In this document: positions 10,726-20,516 of the stretch, piece by piece | How positions within the stretch are numbered: the first letter of the stretch is position 1 | Layout: each line of letters opens with the position of its first letter | Made by a program: the position numbers and the translations under genes | The notes under the pieces: generated by a model | Seen by the model: the letters and a program-made list of their open reading frames with translations, nothing else | Databases searched by the model: none | What the model was told of the DNA's origin: nothing | Origin: Branchipolynoe longqiensis | Lineage: Eukaryota > Annelida > Polychaeta > Phyllodocida > Polynoidae | Assembly: GCA_030323885.1 (NCBI GenBank) | Contig: CM059202.1 | Coordinates: forward strand, 47,572,849-47,636,848 | Direction of reading: 5' to 3' | Length of the DNA: 64,000 nt

Positions 10726-11500
10726 AAGAAACCTGGCAATACTGGTAAGTTATTAATTATGATGGATGATTGGATCGGATGATCGCTCAAGGCTTGGTTG
10801 CCCGCCACCTTTGCTCAACCATGGTCATTCCACTAACTCTGGCGTTTTCATTTTGAATATCCTGGGATTCCTTCCCCCCCACCCCCACCCCCGCACACCC
10901 ACACCCACCTCCAGTTCTTCCATCGACCTTGCGTTTTCACCCTTCCCTGTACAGTTGGCAATATTAGATAGACGGCAATCCCTGCCTGCCCCCTGGGGCT
11001 GCCCCTGGGGCTACCTGCCCCCACACATAGCTGATAGTTCTGTAGGCATTGCTTCCGTGATGTACTGATGCCCTCCCACCCCGCTATGTGATACTCTTCA
11101 GTTATTTTCAGTCTGCTGGATCAAATCCCAGATGGCTCAATTTGAAGTACATGTATATTGTATTCTTTTAGAAAAATAATGCTGGTATATATTGGTGAGG
11201 GCACTTAATTTACCAGGAATAAACTTGTACTTAACCAAAATTAATTTGTTTTCCTCCAAATGTGGTTTATTCATTGAATAGTCTTTTGTTAGGTCCACAT
11301 CACTTGATGGCCTGAAAATGACTTGAGATATCACTTTGTGTAAATTTGGTTTGTCATCATATGGGACAATCGCCGTAACAACAATGCATTGAAATCACTT
11401 TTGTGTTTATAATGCCATCTGGTTTGAGTTTGCTTATATATCTATCGAACCCCCGTTTTCATTTGCCTAATGTTCCAATTCTATTCCAGATGCTATGTTT
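10726..11500. other. Intron without recognised features
   Basis: It includes a CA/CCCAC-rich patch at 10875-10915. No exon, SINE or MITE was identified. Confidence 0.4.
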
Positions 11501-11502
11501 TA

Positions 11503-11722
11503 AAGCCCCAGTCACACAACAGCTTGTGACCACTTTGTGACCAGTAAGCGGACTGGTCGCTGAGCTATGAAAATGGTCACTGACCATTTTGGTCAGTGTT
11601 TTTGATGGGTTTTTGGTGCAGCAACTGCAACCTCCTTGCGACAAATGGTCACCTGGAAGACCACTTTGGAACCACCCATTTTTGTGGTTGCTAAGTGGTC
11701 ACAAGCATAGTGTGACTGGGTT
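11503..11722. mobile_element. MITE with 'cccagtcacac' ends
   Basis: The left end 'agccccagtcacacaacagc' continues with 'ttgtgaccac', and the right end 'aagcatagtgtgactgggtt' is preceded by 'gtggtcac'. Together they form an imperfect terminal inverted repeat of about 25 bp. The inside is rich in 'tggtcac' in both orientations. It is about 220 bp and non-coding. Confidence 0.7.
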
Positions 11723-12074
11723 ATTATTCACATCTATTTTTACCTTGCTCAACTATTTTTAATATTTGTGGAATTATGATTTACACTGAATACCGAGATT
11801 AGTTTGTAACGAGTAATTCAATCTGCAATGCTTATAATAAATATTACCTTGTAATGAGTAATTCAATCTGCAATGCAGATAATAAATATATTAATTTCCA
11901 TCGAAACTAATGAGTGGGTTTATTACCGGAAGTTTAGTTTAACCCATAAGTCTTCCTTGCCCTTTTGCGGTATTGATATTCTCGAGTAAAACAATACACT
12001 TTGGAACATTAAAGATGTTTATTAGGTAACTCTTTGACTTTTTCTAATCTCACCACTCTACTCCATCCATCCAG

Positions 12075-12326
12075 CCTGTGTTGACACATTCATGACAACT
12101 GATGGCATGAGCTTGCCCGGTGGTGCCCTTGTTTCCGGCGTCAATACTAGTCCGAATTGCAAGGCCAACTGCCTCCTGGTGGCTTTCGCCGCATGTGCCG
12201 GCTATGACTTCGACTCGTCCAACCGCTGCTACAAGTTCACGTCTGCGCAGTTAGCTGGCGCTCTCCGTGCAGCTTCCGGTGTGAAGCATTCGGTCCGGAC
12301 GCAGTGTGACGCCACCACAACTGTCG
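12075..12326 (+). CDS. Exon: PAN/apple-like module 2
   Basis: The acceptor (ccatccatccag) and the excellent donor GTCG|GTAAGT bound a phase 1-1 exon of 252 bp. The frame from 12077 reads 'CVDTFMTTDGMSLPGG', then 'VNTSPNCKANCLLVAFAACA', 'GYDFDSSNRCYKFTSAQL' and 'SVRTQCDATTTV'. The N-T-S-x-x-C-x3-C-L...C-x-G-Y-D-F...C-Y-x-F arrangement is characteristic of PAN/apple modules. It aligns without large gaps with the exon at 7335-7586 and ends in the same Thr-rich linker style. GC content is far above the neighbouring intron and fits coding sequence. The next visible exon of the set is the 18-bp linker at 15375. Confidence 0.72.
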
Positions 12327-13384
12327 GTAAGTACACTAGCACCCACATTGCGGCCATGGCACACAGGACAAGGATGCAAGGGTGGGATAACATGTCTTTA
12401 TTCCTGGCAGCCCCCGGGGGCATTACATGAATGGCTTTCTGGTTTGCGGGCGTCCGCGGGCTGCAACGAATCAGTGTCATGTGATCAGAGTGGGGGATCA
12501 GAGTGGCATGAATGAGGTGTGACAGGTGAGCAAGGCGAGGTGAGATGTCAACCAGCGGGTAGCAGTGGTTGAGTAAGGTAGAATATTATATAATAATAAT
12601 TAATGGTTAATTAATTAATTAATAAGTGTCAATTAGTGAACTTGTGCTGCGTCCGCGTATGTGGCATTGCCCGCATTTGGTGCTGGGCCGTTGCCCGCAA
12701 TCTATCGGGTGCCCGCATTCCCCGTGCTGCTCGCACCCGTCGGGTGGCCCGCATCTGCCAGCATGGGCGCTGACTGGCGGGGGCATGTGTGATGGCGGGG
12801 GGTGGTGCGTGTGTTGGGTTGCCACCCCCCGGTGGGGTGGTGGCGGCAAAGGGCGGCGTATCTGTCGGCGCATCTGTCGGGTCGTCGAGCCGGGGCTTGT
12901 CCGCCAGATGTGGCGGTGAGGCGAGATGGCGATATGGCGCGGTGATGGGCGGCGCGTCTGTTGTTGGGTTGTCCAGCCGTGGCATGATCACCAGATGTGG
13001 CGGTGAGGCGAGACGGCGATATGGTGGTGAGGCGAGATGGCAGTAATGGCTGATGGCCATCCCGCCGCCGGGGCGAGACGGACCGTTGGTGCTGCCGCCA
13101 CTGCGGCCCGCTCCACCATGCCCAAGGACTGCTGGGTGGGCGGGAGCGGGGGGAGGGGGTGGGCCATCCGCCGGCTCGCGCCGAGGGTCAGCGGGTGCGG
13201 GGCCGGTGGGTTCAGCGGATGCCCGTGTGCTGGCTTGAGGTGTGTAGTCCCCGCCGCCATCCGCCAGGGCGGGAGCGGGAGTCATTGGGCGTGCCATGCT
13301 TGATGTCGCCCCCACGGCCTCCCGTCGGCGACGCGGGCGGGGCGGGGGGGAGGTGCGGGCCATTCGGCCGCCTCCCCCGCATCT

Positions 13385-14014
13385 AGTTTTTTGCACCATC
13401 CTGTGCCTTGCGGCGGGACTGCTGCTCGGAATGGTCATAGAATGCCTGCGTGACCGTAAAGCAGTGGGCACAGCCATGGACCACCTCGTCGGGGCCGTCC
13501 TGGTGGTGCTGGGGGAGGGTGCACCATCCATCTCGTCGTCGAGCACTTCTATCTGCTGGGCCCTGGCCTGCCTTTGAGCCTATCCCAGTGAGCGTCGGCT
13601 GCCGGGAGAACTGCTCCGACCGGGGATGCGACTGCGAGGAGGGGATCCGGTGCCAAGCCCTATACGATGCGGGGCGGGAGAACCAGCCGTGTCATGCCTC
13701 CCCGTGCGGGGGCCCGCAGGTGCACTGCCCTGATCTGGGCCTGTTGTGGGGCCACTGGGCCTGTTGCGGGGCCACGCCGGGCGGGGGGCGGCCGGTGTGG
13801 CGCCGGGGCGGTCATCAGCACGCGCTGGCGGGTTGATCTGGGGCGGGTCCCACCCCCCGGCCGCCTCGTCTATGAGGAGTATGGCGTCGTGGAGGGCCCC
13901 GAACTGGTCGGCGAATCTTGCCTCCATTTCTGCCAAGCATCGCTCCATGTGGGTGTCCGCCTCCTCGCCAGGTACGGGCCGCACGTCATGTGGGGATGCG
14001 GCCCGGCCGGCCAC
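13385..14014 (-). pseudogene. Possible frameshifted gene remnant with a CxxC segment (uncertain)
   Basis: On the minus strand a frame starting at 14014 opens with 'MERCLAEMEARFADQFGALH' about 22 residues in, which has a helical, coiled-coil-like pattern. A long Pro/Gly-rich linker follows, and this frame ends at 13580. In another minus frame, covering about 13620 to 13385, a more protein-like stretch reads 'GWCTLPQHHQ' and 'VVHGCAHCFTVTQAFYDHSE' and stops at 13383-13385. The two would be one gene only with a frameshift between them. I do not recognise a family. A gag-like or zinc-binding protein of a retroelement is possible but unproven. Confidence 0.25.
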
Positions 14015-14105
14015 GGGGAGGACTGCGCCGGCCGGCCGCGGGGAGGACTGCCCCAGCCGGCCGCGGGGAGGACTGCCCCAGCCGGCCGCAGGGAGGACTG
14101 CCCCG
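14003..14105. repeat. 25-bp GC-rich tandem repeat, about 4 copies
   Basis: Units containing 'gggaggactgccccagccgg' start at 14016, 14041, 14066 and 14091. They lie at the right edge of the GC-rich island. Confidence 0.85.
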
Positions 14106-14214
14106 GCGGTATGTAGGAGTCGTCACTATCAATGGCCGAGCACCCTGCTCCCCATGGTGAGCCACCATTGTCCTGGGGCTCTCCTCCCCGAGGGGAAGTA
14201 TGGAGCAGGAAACC

Positions 14215-14405
14215 CACTGACTTACAAAATTGATACGTGTTGCCCCTAATACTAGCTTCAGCATAAATAGGATAGGACAAGCACTGGTTGGCTCAGTGTC
14301 AGGATAATGTGACTGAGTGGGATACCAGGTGGCCTGGTCTCCCAGTGAAATCGGTACCCATCCTGATATGACCTTAGATGTTGTCAGGATATAAAACTGC
14401 AACCA
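14215..14405 (+). mobile_element. SINE-A copy lacking most of its tRNA-like head
   Basis: It begins at 'actgacttacaaaattgata' and contains 'gataatgtgactgagtggga' and the tail 'tgaccttagatgttgtcagg'. The head would lie where the GC-rich island ends. Confidence 0.8.
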
Positions 14406-15374
14406 CCCACACATGCACCTCGCTGTCAATCTCCCCCCTCCCCCCGCCCCCATTTCCAAATCAGGGTTCCCACTTTTTCAGCGTGACTTTTTAATTGTTT
14501 AAGGACCATTAAAACTGTTTTGTAAGGACCAAAATGAAGAAATGCACAGCTTTTCAGTATACAATAACCCCAGGTTCCAAGTATGCTCCACTAGTCCTAT
14601 TATGCCCATCAGGAGTGGACGCATTCCAATCTAATCTTTTGGATGACGGCCAAGGTTGGCCTAAAATGGTCGTCAGTAACCCTGAGAAATTATTTCGAAA
14701 TTACATCAAATGTCACCTTTCAAAGAACAAGAGTAGTGTTAAACCTTGATGTAAGGACAGGCGGCAAAACAAAAATTCATAGGCCTACCTAGCGTTACTG
14801 CATATAATTAACATGGCCTAACCAGGGATGATAGTGGTGTGGGAGGATAAAATCGGAAATTGACGGTGAGGTGGGCCATAATAGTAAGCCCCATTAATGA
14901 CAGCCGAATACTCTCTAAGCACACCTGGTCATATGCATTGTGCAGAACGTACACTTGGAGAGTACATGAAAATGTCCCCATTTTTATTTCTCAAATTTAC
15001 ACCTGAATCAAAAGTCCCAAGACTGTGAAAAAAATCGGAAATCCGCCGAAAATCGGATTTCCGCCGAAAATCGGAAATTCGCCGAAAATCGGAAATTTTC
15101 TCATTGAAAATGTTCTCATCCTTGCCTAACAAATACCGTAAAATGCAGGTTACATGGTCAAGTCAGGCTACACAATGATAGATTCCTGATGTCAGCATTC
15201 TTGGTGCTACGACTTTTCAGTATTTAATTTATGCTTTTTCAAGTTAGTATCTTTAGGTTTGGTGCATTAATGAACCTGTATCTAGCTAGCCCACATTAGA
15301 TGCAAATAGCTGCATCATTCGCATAAGATGTAGGCATTTCATTTAAAATATTTATCCGTCATTCTCTCTTCCAG
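14406..15374. other. Intron with a short 18-bp tandem repeat
   Basis: At 15033-15100 'aatcggaaatccgccgaa' is repeated about 3.5 times at 18-bp spacing with small changes. Otherwise no feature could be supported. The interval ends in the strong acceptor at 15374. Confidence 0.6.
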
Positions 15375-15392
15375 CTCCTCCAACTGCAACTG
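15375..15392 (+). CDS. 18-bp microexon encoding a Pro/Thr linker
   Basis: The acceptor 'cattctctcttccag' and the donor ACTG|GTATGT are both good. The segment is phase 1 at both ends and would add A-PPTAT-G after the second PAN-like exon. Together with the 39-bp and 12-bp exons it forms a set of symmetric linker microexons. It is the last piece of the gene I can see; the assembly gap at 16055-16551 or DNA beyond may hold more. Confidence 0.5.
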
Positions 15393-15479
15393 GTATGTTT
15401 ATTTTATGCATGTTCTCTAATGGAACCTCCCGTCCTGAAATGAGCTTATCTGTTGCCAGGACGTAAGCTCCAACAATCA

Positions 15480-15735
15480 ACTAAATCTAACTTTGACACA
15501 GATGAACTTATTAAGCATTTGTTGCCAGATAGAAGGAAACACTGAGGCAATTTAATAGAACCTGTTACTGCAGAATCCCATGGTGTCAGTTTTGACATGC
15601 TTGCCAACAATTAATTTGACATGTTTACACTTCAAATATCTCCAAAATCAGTTAATACAGACTAAAGGTAGGTTATAACAGCCAATTACCTTTTTCTAAA
15701 GAAAGACTCGAAACACAAACTTTGCCACATAATTT
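15480..15735 (+). mobile_element. MITE-A copy, left part missing
   Basis: It has 'gcaatttaatagaacctgtt', 'catggtgtcagttttgacat', 'acatgtttacacttcaaata' and 'ggttataacagccaattacc', in the family order. The ends are truncated or diverged. Confidence 0.6.
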
Positions 15736-16054
15736 CTAAATTATGGTTGCTTCAGTGGCGGAAGGCAGACCACGCCTGCCCACCCTCTGTTAACAGCCAC
15801 TGCGAGAGGGTCGGCTCGCAGGCCCTCTCCTTCCCAGCTCCCCTCGATATTGGCTGACTTCTTACCTTTAATTTTGTACTCATTAAACTTCATAATAATA
15901 AACTGTCCTTTTACCTCCCAACTGGTCCGGTGTCGCAGTTTCCGCCGTCCGCCAGTTTCCGCGTTATGCATCGCTTCTGCGCATGCATCAAAATTGAACA
16001 GCATCGTCACTAACCTTATAAATTTAATATAATCTTTTTGTTAAACATGTTTTC
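15736..16054. other. Unassigned interval before the gap
   Basis: Short overlapping open frames on both strands carry no recognisable motif. No exon with supporting splice sites was found. Confidence 0.4.
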
Positions 16055-16551
16055 NNNNNNNNNNNNNNNNNNNNNNNNNNNNNNNNNNNNNNNNNNNNNN
16101 NNNNNNNNNNNNNNNNNNNNNNNNNNNNNNNNNNNNNNNNNNNNNNNNNNNNNNNNNNNNNNNNNNNNNNNNNNNNNNNNNNNNNNNNNNNNNNNNNNNN
16201 NNNNNNNNNNNNNNNNNNNNNNNNNNNNNNNNNNNNNNNNNNNNNNNNNNNNNNNNNNNNNNNNNNNNNNNNNNNNNNNNNNNNNNNNNNNNNNNNNNNN
16301 NNNNNNNNNNNNNNNNNNNNNNNNNNNNNNNNNNNNNNNNNNNNNNNNNNNNNNNNNNNNNNNNNNNNNNNNNNNNNNNNNNNNNNNNNNNNNNNNNNNN
16401 NNNNNNNNNNNNNNNNNNNNNNNNNNNNNNNNNNNNNNNNNNNNNNNNNNNNNNNNNNNNNNNNNNNNNNNNNNNNNNNNNNNNNNNNNNNNNNNNNNNN
16501 NNNNNNNNNNNNNNNNNNNNNNNNNNNNNNNNNNNNNNNNNNNNNNNNNNN
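16055..16551. other. Assembly gap (497 N)
   Basis: The run of N hides sequence. Open frames that run across it are artefacts. It sits next to a tandem series of SINE-B heads, which may be why assembly failed. Confidence 0.99.
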
Positions 16552-16828
16552 CCTGATGTCACCAGACTATTCACGCCTACCTGTGTATGCGGCTCCTTGC
16601 CTGAGAGGTCAGTGCAGACTACTACACTAACCATTACACCACCTAGGCTCCCTGATATCAACACACTACCCACGCCTACCTGTCTATGCGGCTCCTTGCC
16701 TGAGAGGTCAGTGCAGACTACTACACTAACCATTACACCACGTAGGCTCCCTGATATCAACACACTACCCACGCCTACCTGTCTATGTGGCTCCTTGCCT
16801 GAGATCTCCGTGCAGACCACTACAATAT
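16552..16828 (-). repeat. Tandemly repeated SINE-B heads (about 84-bp unit)
   Basis: Three near-identical units each contain 'cacgcctacctgt', 'atgcggctccttgcctgag' and 'ctaaccattacaccac', that is, the SINE-B head region on the minus strand without the body or tail. The array continues into the gap, so its full length is unknown. Confidence 0.8.
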
Positions 16829-16858
16829 ATTAAATCGATTGTTATAATCTACCTTTCT

Positions 16859-17200
16859 TTAGGCCTCTGTCACACATCACCGGATTGGAGGAAACGGAAA
16901 GAAACCGAACAAAGTCCGTTGATAGTCCGGTTTGTGTCCATACAAGTTTTGAACATGCACAAAACTTGGAACGGATGCCGCCGGATTGACGTCTACAGTT
17001 CTTGTCCAGTTTGAGTTTGTTTCGTCCATTGGCTATCCGTTCATGTCCTTTTCATGTCCATTTCATGTACGTTCATCCAGTGGCCTTTGACCCGATATCG
17101 CAACATTTTGACACATTTTAATACATTTTGATACTTATGACGCCCGGACTAGACAATTCTGTTCGTTGCTCAATCCGGTGATGTGTGACAGGGGCTTTAG
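16859..17200. mobile_element. MITE with 'tgtcacacatcaccggattg' ends
   Basis: The left end contains 'tgtcacacatcaccggattg' and the right end its complement 'caatccggtgatgtgtgaca'. The interior has 'aacatgcacaaaacttggaa' and repeated 'catgtcc'. Relatives lie at 32034-32620 and 58283-58700. It is non-coding and its superfamily is not settled. Confidence 0.75.
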
Positions 17201-17202
17201 CT

Positions 17203-17530
17203 TGAAGTAACTTTCATTTTAAATTAGCAATTTTTTAGATATTTGAAGTGCAAACATCCTAATTCAATTTTGGCAAGGATGCCAAAACTCTAACACTATC
17301 GGCGTATGCAATAATCGGTTCTAGTATATAAAAGAATTATATAAAAAAAAAAATTGTAATGTTATAGTAAAACAGTTTATTCATCAGAATATATACATTT
17401 GTTCAATGCCGAGGCACTGGTCTTCTGGCCGTTTACATTACATTCTAAATAGGTAGTTCAGTTGCTACTTAGGTAGGACTCATTGACTCGGTATGTCCTT
17501 CTATACAGCAACATATGCTTAATAAGTGCA
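17203..17530 (-). mobile_element. MITE-A copy interrupted and partly amplified
   Basis: Reverse-orientation landmarks include 'ttgaagtaactttcatttta', 'tttggcaaggatgccaaaac' and 'cttaataagtgcaccagtat'. It holds the motif 'gaggcactggtcttctggcc', shared with 1870-1920 and 21140-21165. Its distal part passes directly into the 19-bp array. Confidence 0.7.
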
Positions 17531-18155
17531 CCAGTATCTAAGTTATGCACCAGTATCTAAGTTATGTACCAGTATCTAAGTTATGTACCAGTATCTAAGT
17601 TATGCACCAGTATCTAAGTTATGCACCAGTATCTAAGTTATGCACCTGTATCTAAGTTATGCACCTGTATCTAAGTTATGGACCAGTATCTAAGTTATGT
17701 ACCAGTATCTAGTTATGTACCAGTATCTAAGTTATGCACCAGTATCTAAGGTATGTACCTGTATCTAAGTTATGCACCAGTACCTAACTTATACACCAGT
17801 ATCTAAGTTATGCACCAGTATCTAAGTTATGCACATGTATCTAAGTTATACACCAGTATCTAAGTTATGCACCAGTATCTAAGTTATGGACCTGTATCTA
17901 AGTTATGCACCAGTATCTAAGTTATGGACCTGTATCTAAGTTATGCACCAGTATCTAAGTTATGCACCAGTATCTAAGTTATGTACCTGTATCTAAGTTA
18001 TGCACCAGTATCTAAGTTATGCACCAGTATCTAAGTTATGCACCAGTATCTAAGTTATGCACCAGTATCTAAGTTAGGTACATGTATCTAAGTTATGCAC
18101 CAGTATCTAAGTTATATACCAGTATCTAAGTTATGCACTAGTATCTAAGTTATGC
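17528..18155. repeat. 19-bp minisatellite, about 32 copies, derived from MITE-A
   Basis: The unit is 'atgcaccagtatctaagtt' with variants such as 'gtacc' and 'cacctg'. The seed, 'gcaccagtatctaagtta', is an internal MITE-A segment (compare 'gcatcagtatctaagttaga' at 48320-48340). The array begins exactly where that segment belongs in the MITE. Confidence 0.9.
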
Positions 18156-18819
18156 TCATTACACGGCATCGCTCGTTAAAGGGTCGCGAAAGTTGTGTGC
18201 ATACACAAAACTGTTGCTGTTCGACAACGTGTGGCTTGTACTTTGGGCATGCGTTATGTATATGTTAGACATACGTCGGTGTATGTTAGATGTACGTTAG
18301 ACAAATGTTGTTCACTATGTAGCACCAAATTGACCTATCTCAGTGGGACGGAGAGCCAGCAGAAATGTGCAGTCCGCATATTGACAACACATTGACAACA
18401 CATTGACAACGTATTGATAATGTACGTCTAATGACCGTTTTGTGTTTCCCCATGTCTTGATGTATGTAACATATAAGGCATACGTCTGGCGATCAAATTA
18501 TGTATATAACGTTGACCGGCGTTCTGCGAGCGTACCATGAGTGCATCGCGCGTGTTTTTTGCCAGGAGGCACATTAGCCATACGTTGGCCATACACTCTG
18601 CTACATTGCGTATATTTTATGTATACATCCACCTTTGCACCCCGCGCCGAAAAGTTTGACGCATCTCAACGTTTGAGAGTGATTTAGCCGTTGGCCACTG
18701 GCTTGCGCGATGCGTCATAATGTGAGAGGGCCATTACATCAATCATCGTATCTGCACCACATGGACACAGCCAGCCATGGCTTAGTCTTTAAAAGTTTAA
18801 GGGATCCTGGTCATGGCAC
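18156..18819. other. Unassigned interval with repeated 'tacgtt'-type words
   Basis: Words such as 'catacgt' and 'gtatgttag' recur, and 'acattgacaac' is repeated three times at about 18382-18410. It may be a decayed element, but no terminal repeats could be fixed. Confidence 0.35.
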
Positions 18820-18965
18820 CAATGTGATGAACATGAAAAATATTGCGCCTAGACCGGGAATCGAACCCATATCTCTTGCATTCCGGGACGGTGTGTTAAC
18901 CATTACACCACCTCAGTTTCCTGATGCCACCACCCTACCCCGGCCTACTTGTGTATGCGGTAGTT
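18820..18965 (-). mobile_element. SINE-B copy (partial)
   Basis: It contains 'aaaaatattgcgcctagacc', 'gggaatcgaaccca', 'taaccattacaccacct' and 'cctacttgtgtatgcgg', the minus-strand B-box to head region. Confidence 0.8.
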
Positions 18966-19242
18966 CACCCGGGAAGGTTGGGGCGATTCACTGCCGCTAC
19001 CGCTCCGCGGATTGCACTGTCCGAGAGCCTTGTCACAAGGGCGCATGAATATATCATCAAAAATAGTTCCTGCACCAAGTGGGAAGTAAGTGCTGCGGAA
19101 ATCGGTCATATCCGTCCGCGGTATATAATTCTCTCATAGGAGTCCTGAATATCGCACATTCCAATCAGAATTGTTGCGCGGTAACCATGACAACCTGCGC
19201 GAAGTGGCCAGGTATGAAGTAAGGAGGCAGTAACATGAGGGA

Positions 19243-19795
19243 GAGAGTGAGATGGAGATAGAGATGGAGATAGAGATGGAGAGTGAGATGGAGAGTGAGA
19301 TGGAGAGTGAGATGGAGAGTGAGATGGAGAGTGAGATGGAGAGTGAGATGGAGAGTGAGATGGAGAGTGAGATGGAGAGTGATATGGAGAGTGAGATGGA
19401 GAGTGAGATGGAGAGTGAGATGGAGAGTGAGATGGAGAGTGAGATGGAGAGTGAGATGGAGAGTGAGATGGAGAGTGAGATGGAGAGTGAGATGGAGAGT
19501 GAGATGAAGAGTGAGATGGAGAGTGAGATGGAGGAGAGAGGAGAGTGAAGAGAGTGAATGAGAGTAGATGAGAGTGAGATGGAGGTGAGATGGAGAGTGA
19601 GATGGAGAGGAGATGAGAGTGAGATGGAGAGTGAGATGAGTGAGATGGAGAGTAGATGGGAGAGGGAGTAGATGGAGAGTGAGAGGAGATGGAGAGTGAA
19701 TGGAAGTAATGGAATGAGATGGAATGAGATGGAAGTGAGATGAGAGGAGATGGAGAGTGATGGAGAGTAATGGAGATGAGGGAGAGGAGATGGAA
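19243..19795. repeat. 12-bp GA-rich tandem array
   Basis: 'gagatggagagt' repeats regularly to about 19545 and then becomes irregular. Because 12 is a multiple of three, every frame stays open in the regular part, giving false open frames on both strands. It ends in an A-run next to a SINE-B. Confidence 0.95.
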
Positions 19796-19804
19796 AAAAA
19801 ACAG

Positions 19805-20105
19805 GTAGAGGTCTGCACTGATCTCTCAGGCAAGGAGCCGCATAGACAGGTAGGTGTGGGTAGTGTGAGGACATCAGGGAGCCTAGGTGGTGTAATGGTT
19901 AGCACACTGGCCCAGAATGCAAAGAGATGTGGGGTCGAGTCCCACTCTAGGTGCAATATTTCCCATTTTCATCACCCCCATAACACTGGTGCCGTGACCA
20001 AGATCCTGTACAAGCTACACGCTGTATACTTGTTGAACCTACCCTGTGTATGTATGTGTTAGTGCATTGCCTGTATGTAATTGTAAGCATTAAAAGACTT
20101 ACAAT
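19805..20105 (+). mobile_element. SINE-B full copy
   Basis: It runs from 'ggtctgcactgatctctcag' through the tRNA-like 'ggtggtgtaatggttagcac', 'gggtcgagtcccactctagg' and 'atttcccattttcatcaccc' to the tail 'taagcattaaaagacttaca'. The A- and B-box-like words mark a tRNA-derived Pol III promoter. Confidence 0.85.
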
Positions 20106-20117
20106 TCCAGGGGGACG

Positions 20118-20205
20118 AGTGTAGTGGTCTGCACTAATCTCTAAGGCAAGGAGCTGTACAGCCAGGCAGGCGTGCAGAAGGTGGTGATATGAGGGAGCCT
20201 AGGTG
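20118..20205 (+). mobile_element. SINE-B head, truncated
   Basis: 'gtagtggtctgcactaatct', 'caaggagctgtacagccagg' and 'gagggagcctaggtg' repeat the SINE-B 5' part. It is cut by the following SINE-C. Confidence 0.75.
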
Positions 20206-20207
20206 TT

Positions 20208-20510
20208 CTCTGTGGCGGAGTGGTTAGAGTGTCTGACTTTTTTCTAGGTCAGACTCCTAATCTGAAGGTCAGTGGTTCGATTCCCTGTGCCCCCACCTCT
20301 GCCAATTTGGATTTCCACCGCTGTGGATAACTTACAGCATCATCAAAGGCCAGTTGCTCTCATACCATGTCTATGTGGTGTGAGAGGTTAAAAATCCCTT
20401 GGGTCGGTAAAAGTGTAGGCTCGGGCTTTCTATCGACAAACTATCTAATGGTGAAAACAAGTCTATTCAGGCTTATCCATAATAGGCAGTATAAATCTTC
20501 AAGAAAGGAA
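20208..20510 (+). mobile_element. SINE-C copy
   Basis: The head 'gtggcggagtggttagagtg' and the B-box 'ggttcgattccctgtgcc' are tRNA-like. At 20249-20265 the anticodon arm 'tcagactcctaatctga' has loop CTCCTAA, as in Arg-CCT tRNAs. A hairpin-like insert 'gtctgacttttttctaggtc' precedes it. The tail, 'gaaaacaagtctattcaggc' then 'aggcagtataaatcttcaa', resembles the LINE 3' ends in this window. Other copies lie at 35690-36010 (-) and, tail only, 57785-57985 (-). Confidence 0.75.
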
Positions 20511-20516
20511 AAAAAA

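Larger units (their letters stand above)
12500..14190. other. GC-rich intronic island with anomalous composition
   Basis: GC content rises sharply compared with AT-rich introns on both sides and drops again at the SINE at 14215. Open frames are long in several frames because stop codons are rare in such DNA. The minus-strand frame 12629-13546 is dominated by P, A, R and G, with local repeats such as 'QMRA', and is not convincing as a protein. The left border is an AT-rich run (12580-12625). The island could be a decayed mobile element, a retained foreign or GC-rich gene fragment, or a CpG-like regulatory region. Confidence 0.6.

Noticed and set aside
12629..13546. A 305-codon Pro/Ala/Arg-rich minus-strand frame
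   Set aside because: GC-rich DNA rarely contains stops. Composition is repetitive and a different minus frame in the same DNA looks more like protein, so I do not call this one a gene.
16038..16820. Open frames running through the N gaps at 16055 and 40631
   Set aside because: Ambiguous bases cannot be translated. The start at 41185 also lies in MITE-A, so the 708-codon length of the LINE frame is overstated.
17528..18155. CRISPR-like array (also considered at 30369 and 52445)
   Set aside because: Units are directly joined with no unique spacers, and the genome is clearly eukaryotic.
19134..19956. Leu/Ser- or Glu-rich frames in the GA array
   Set aside because: The 12-bp unit keeps all frames open; this is pure repeat translation.
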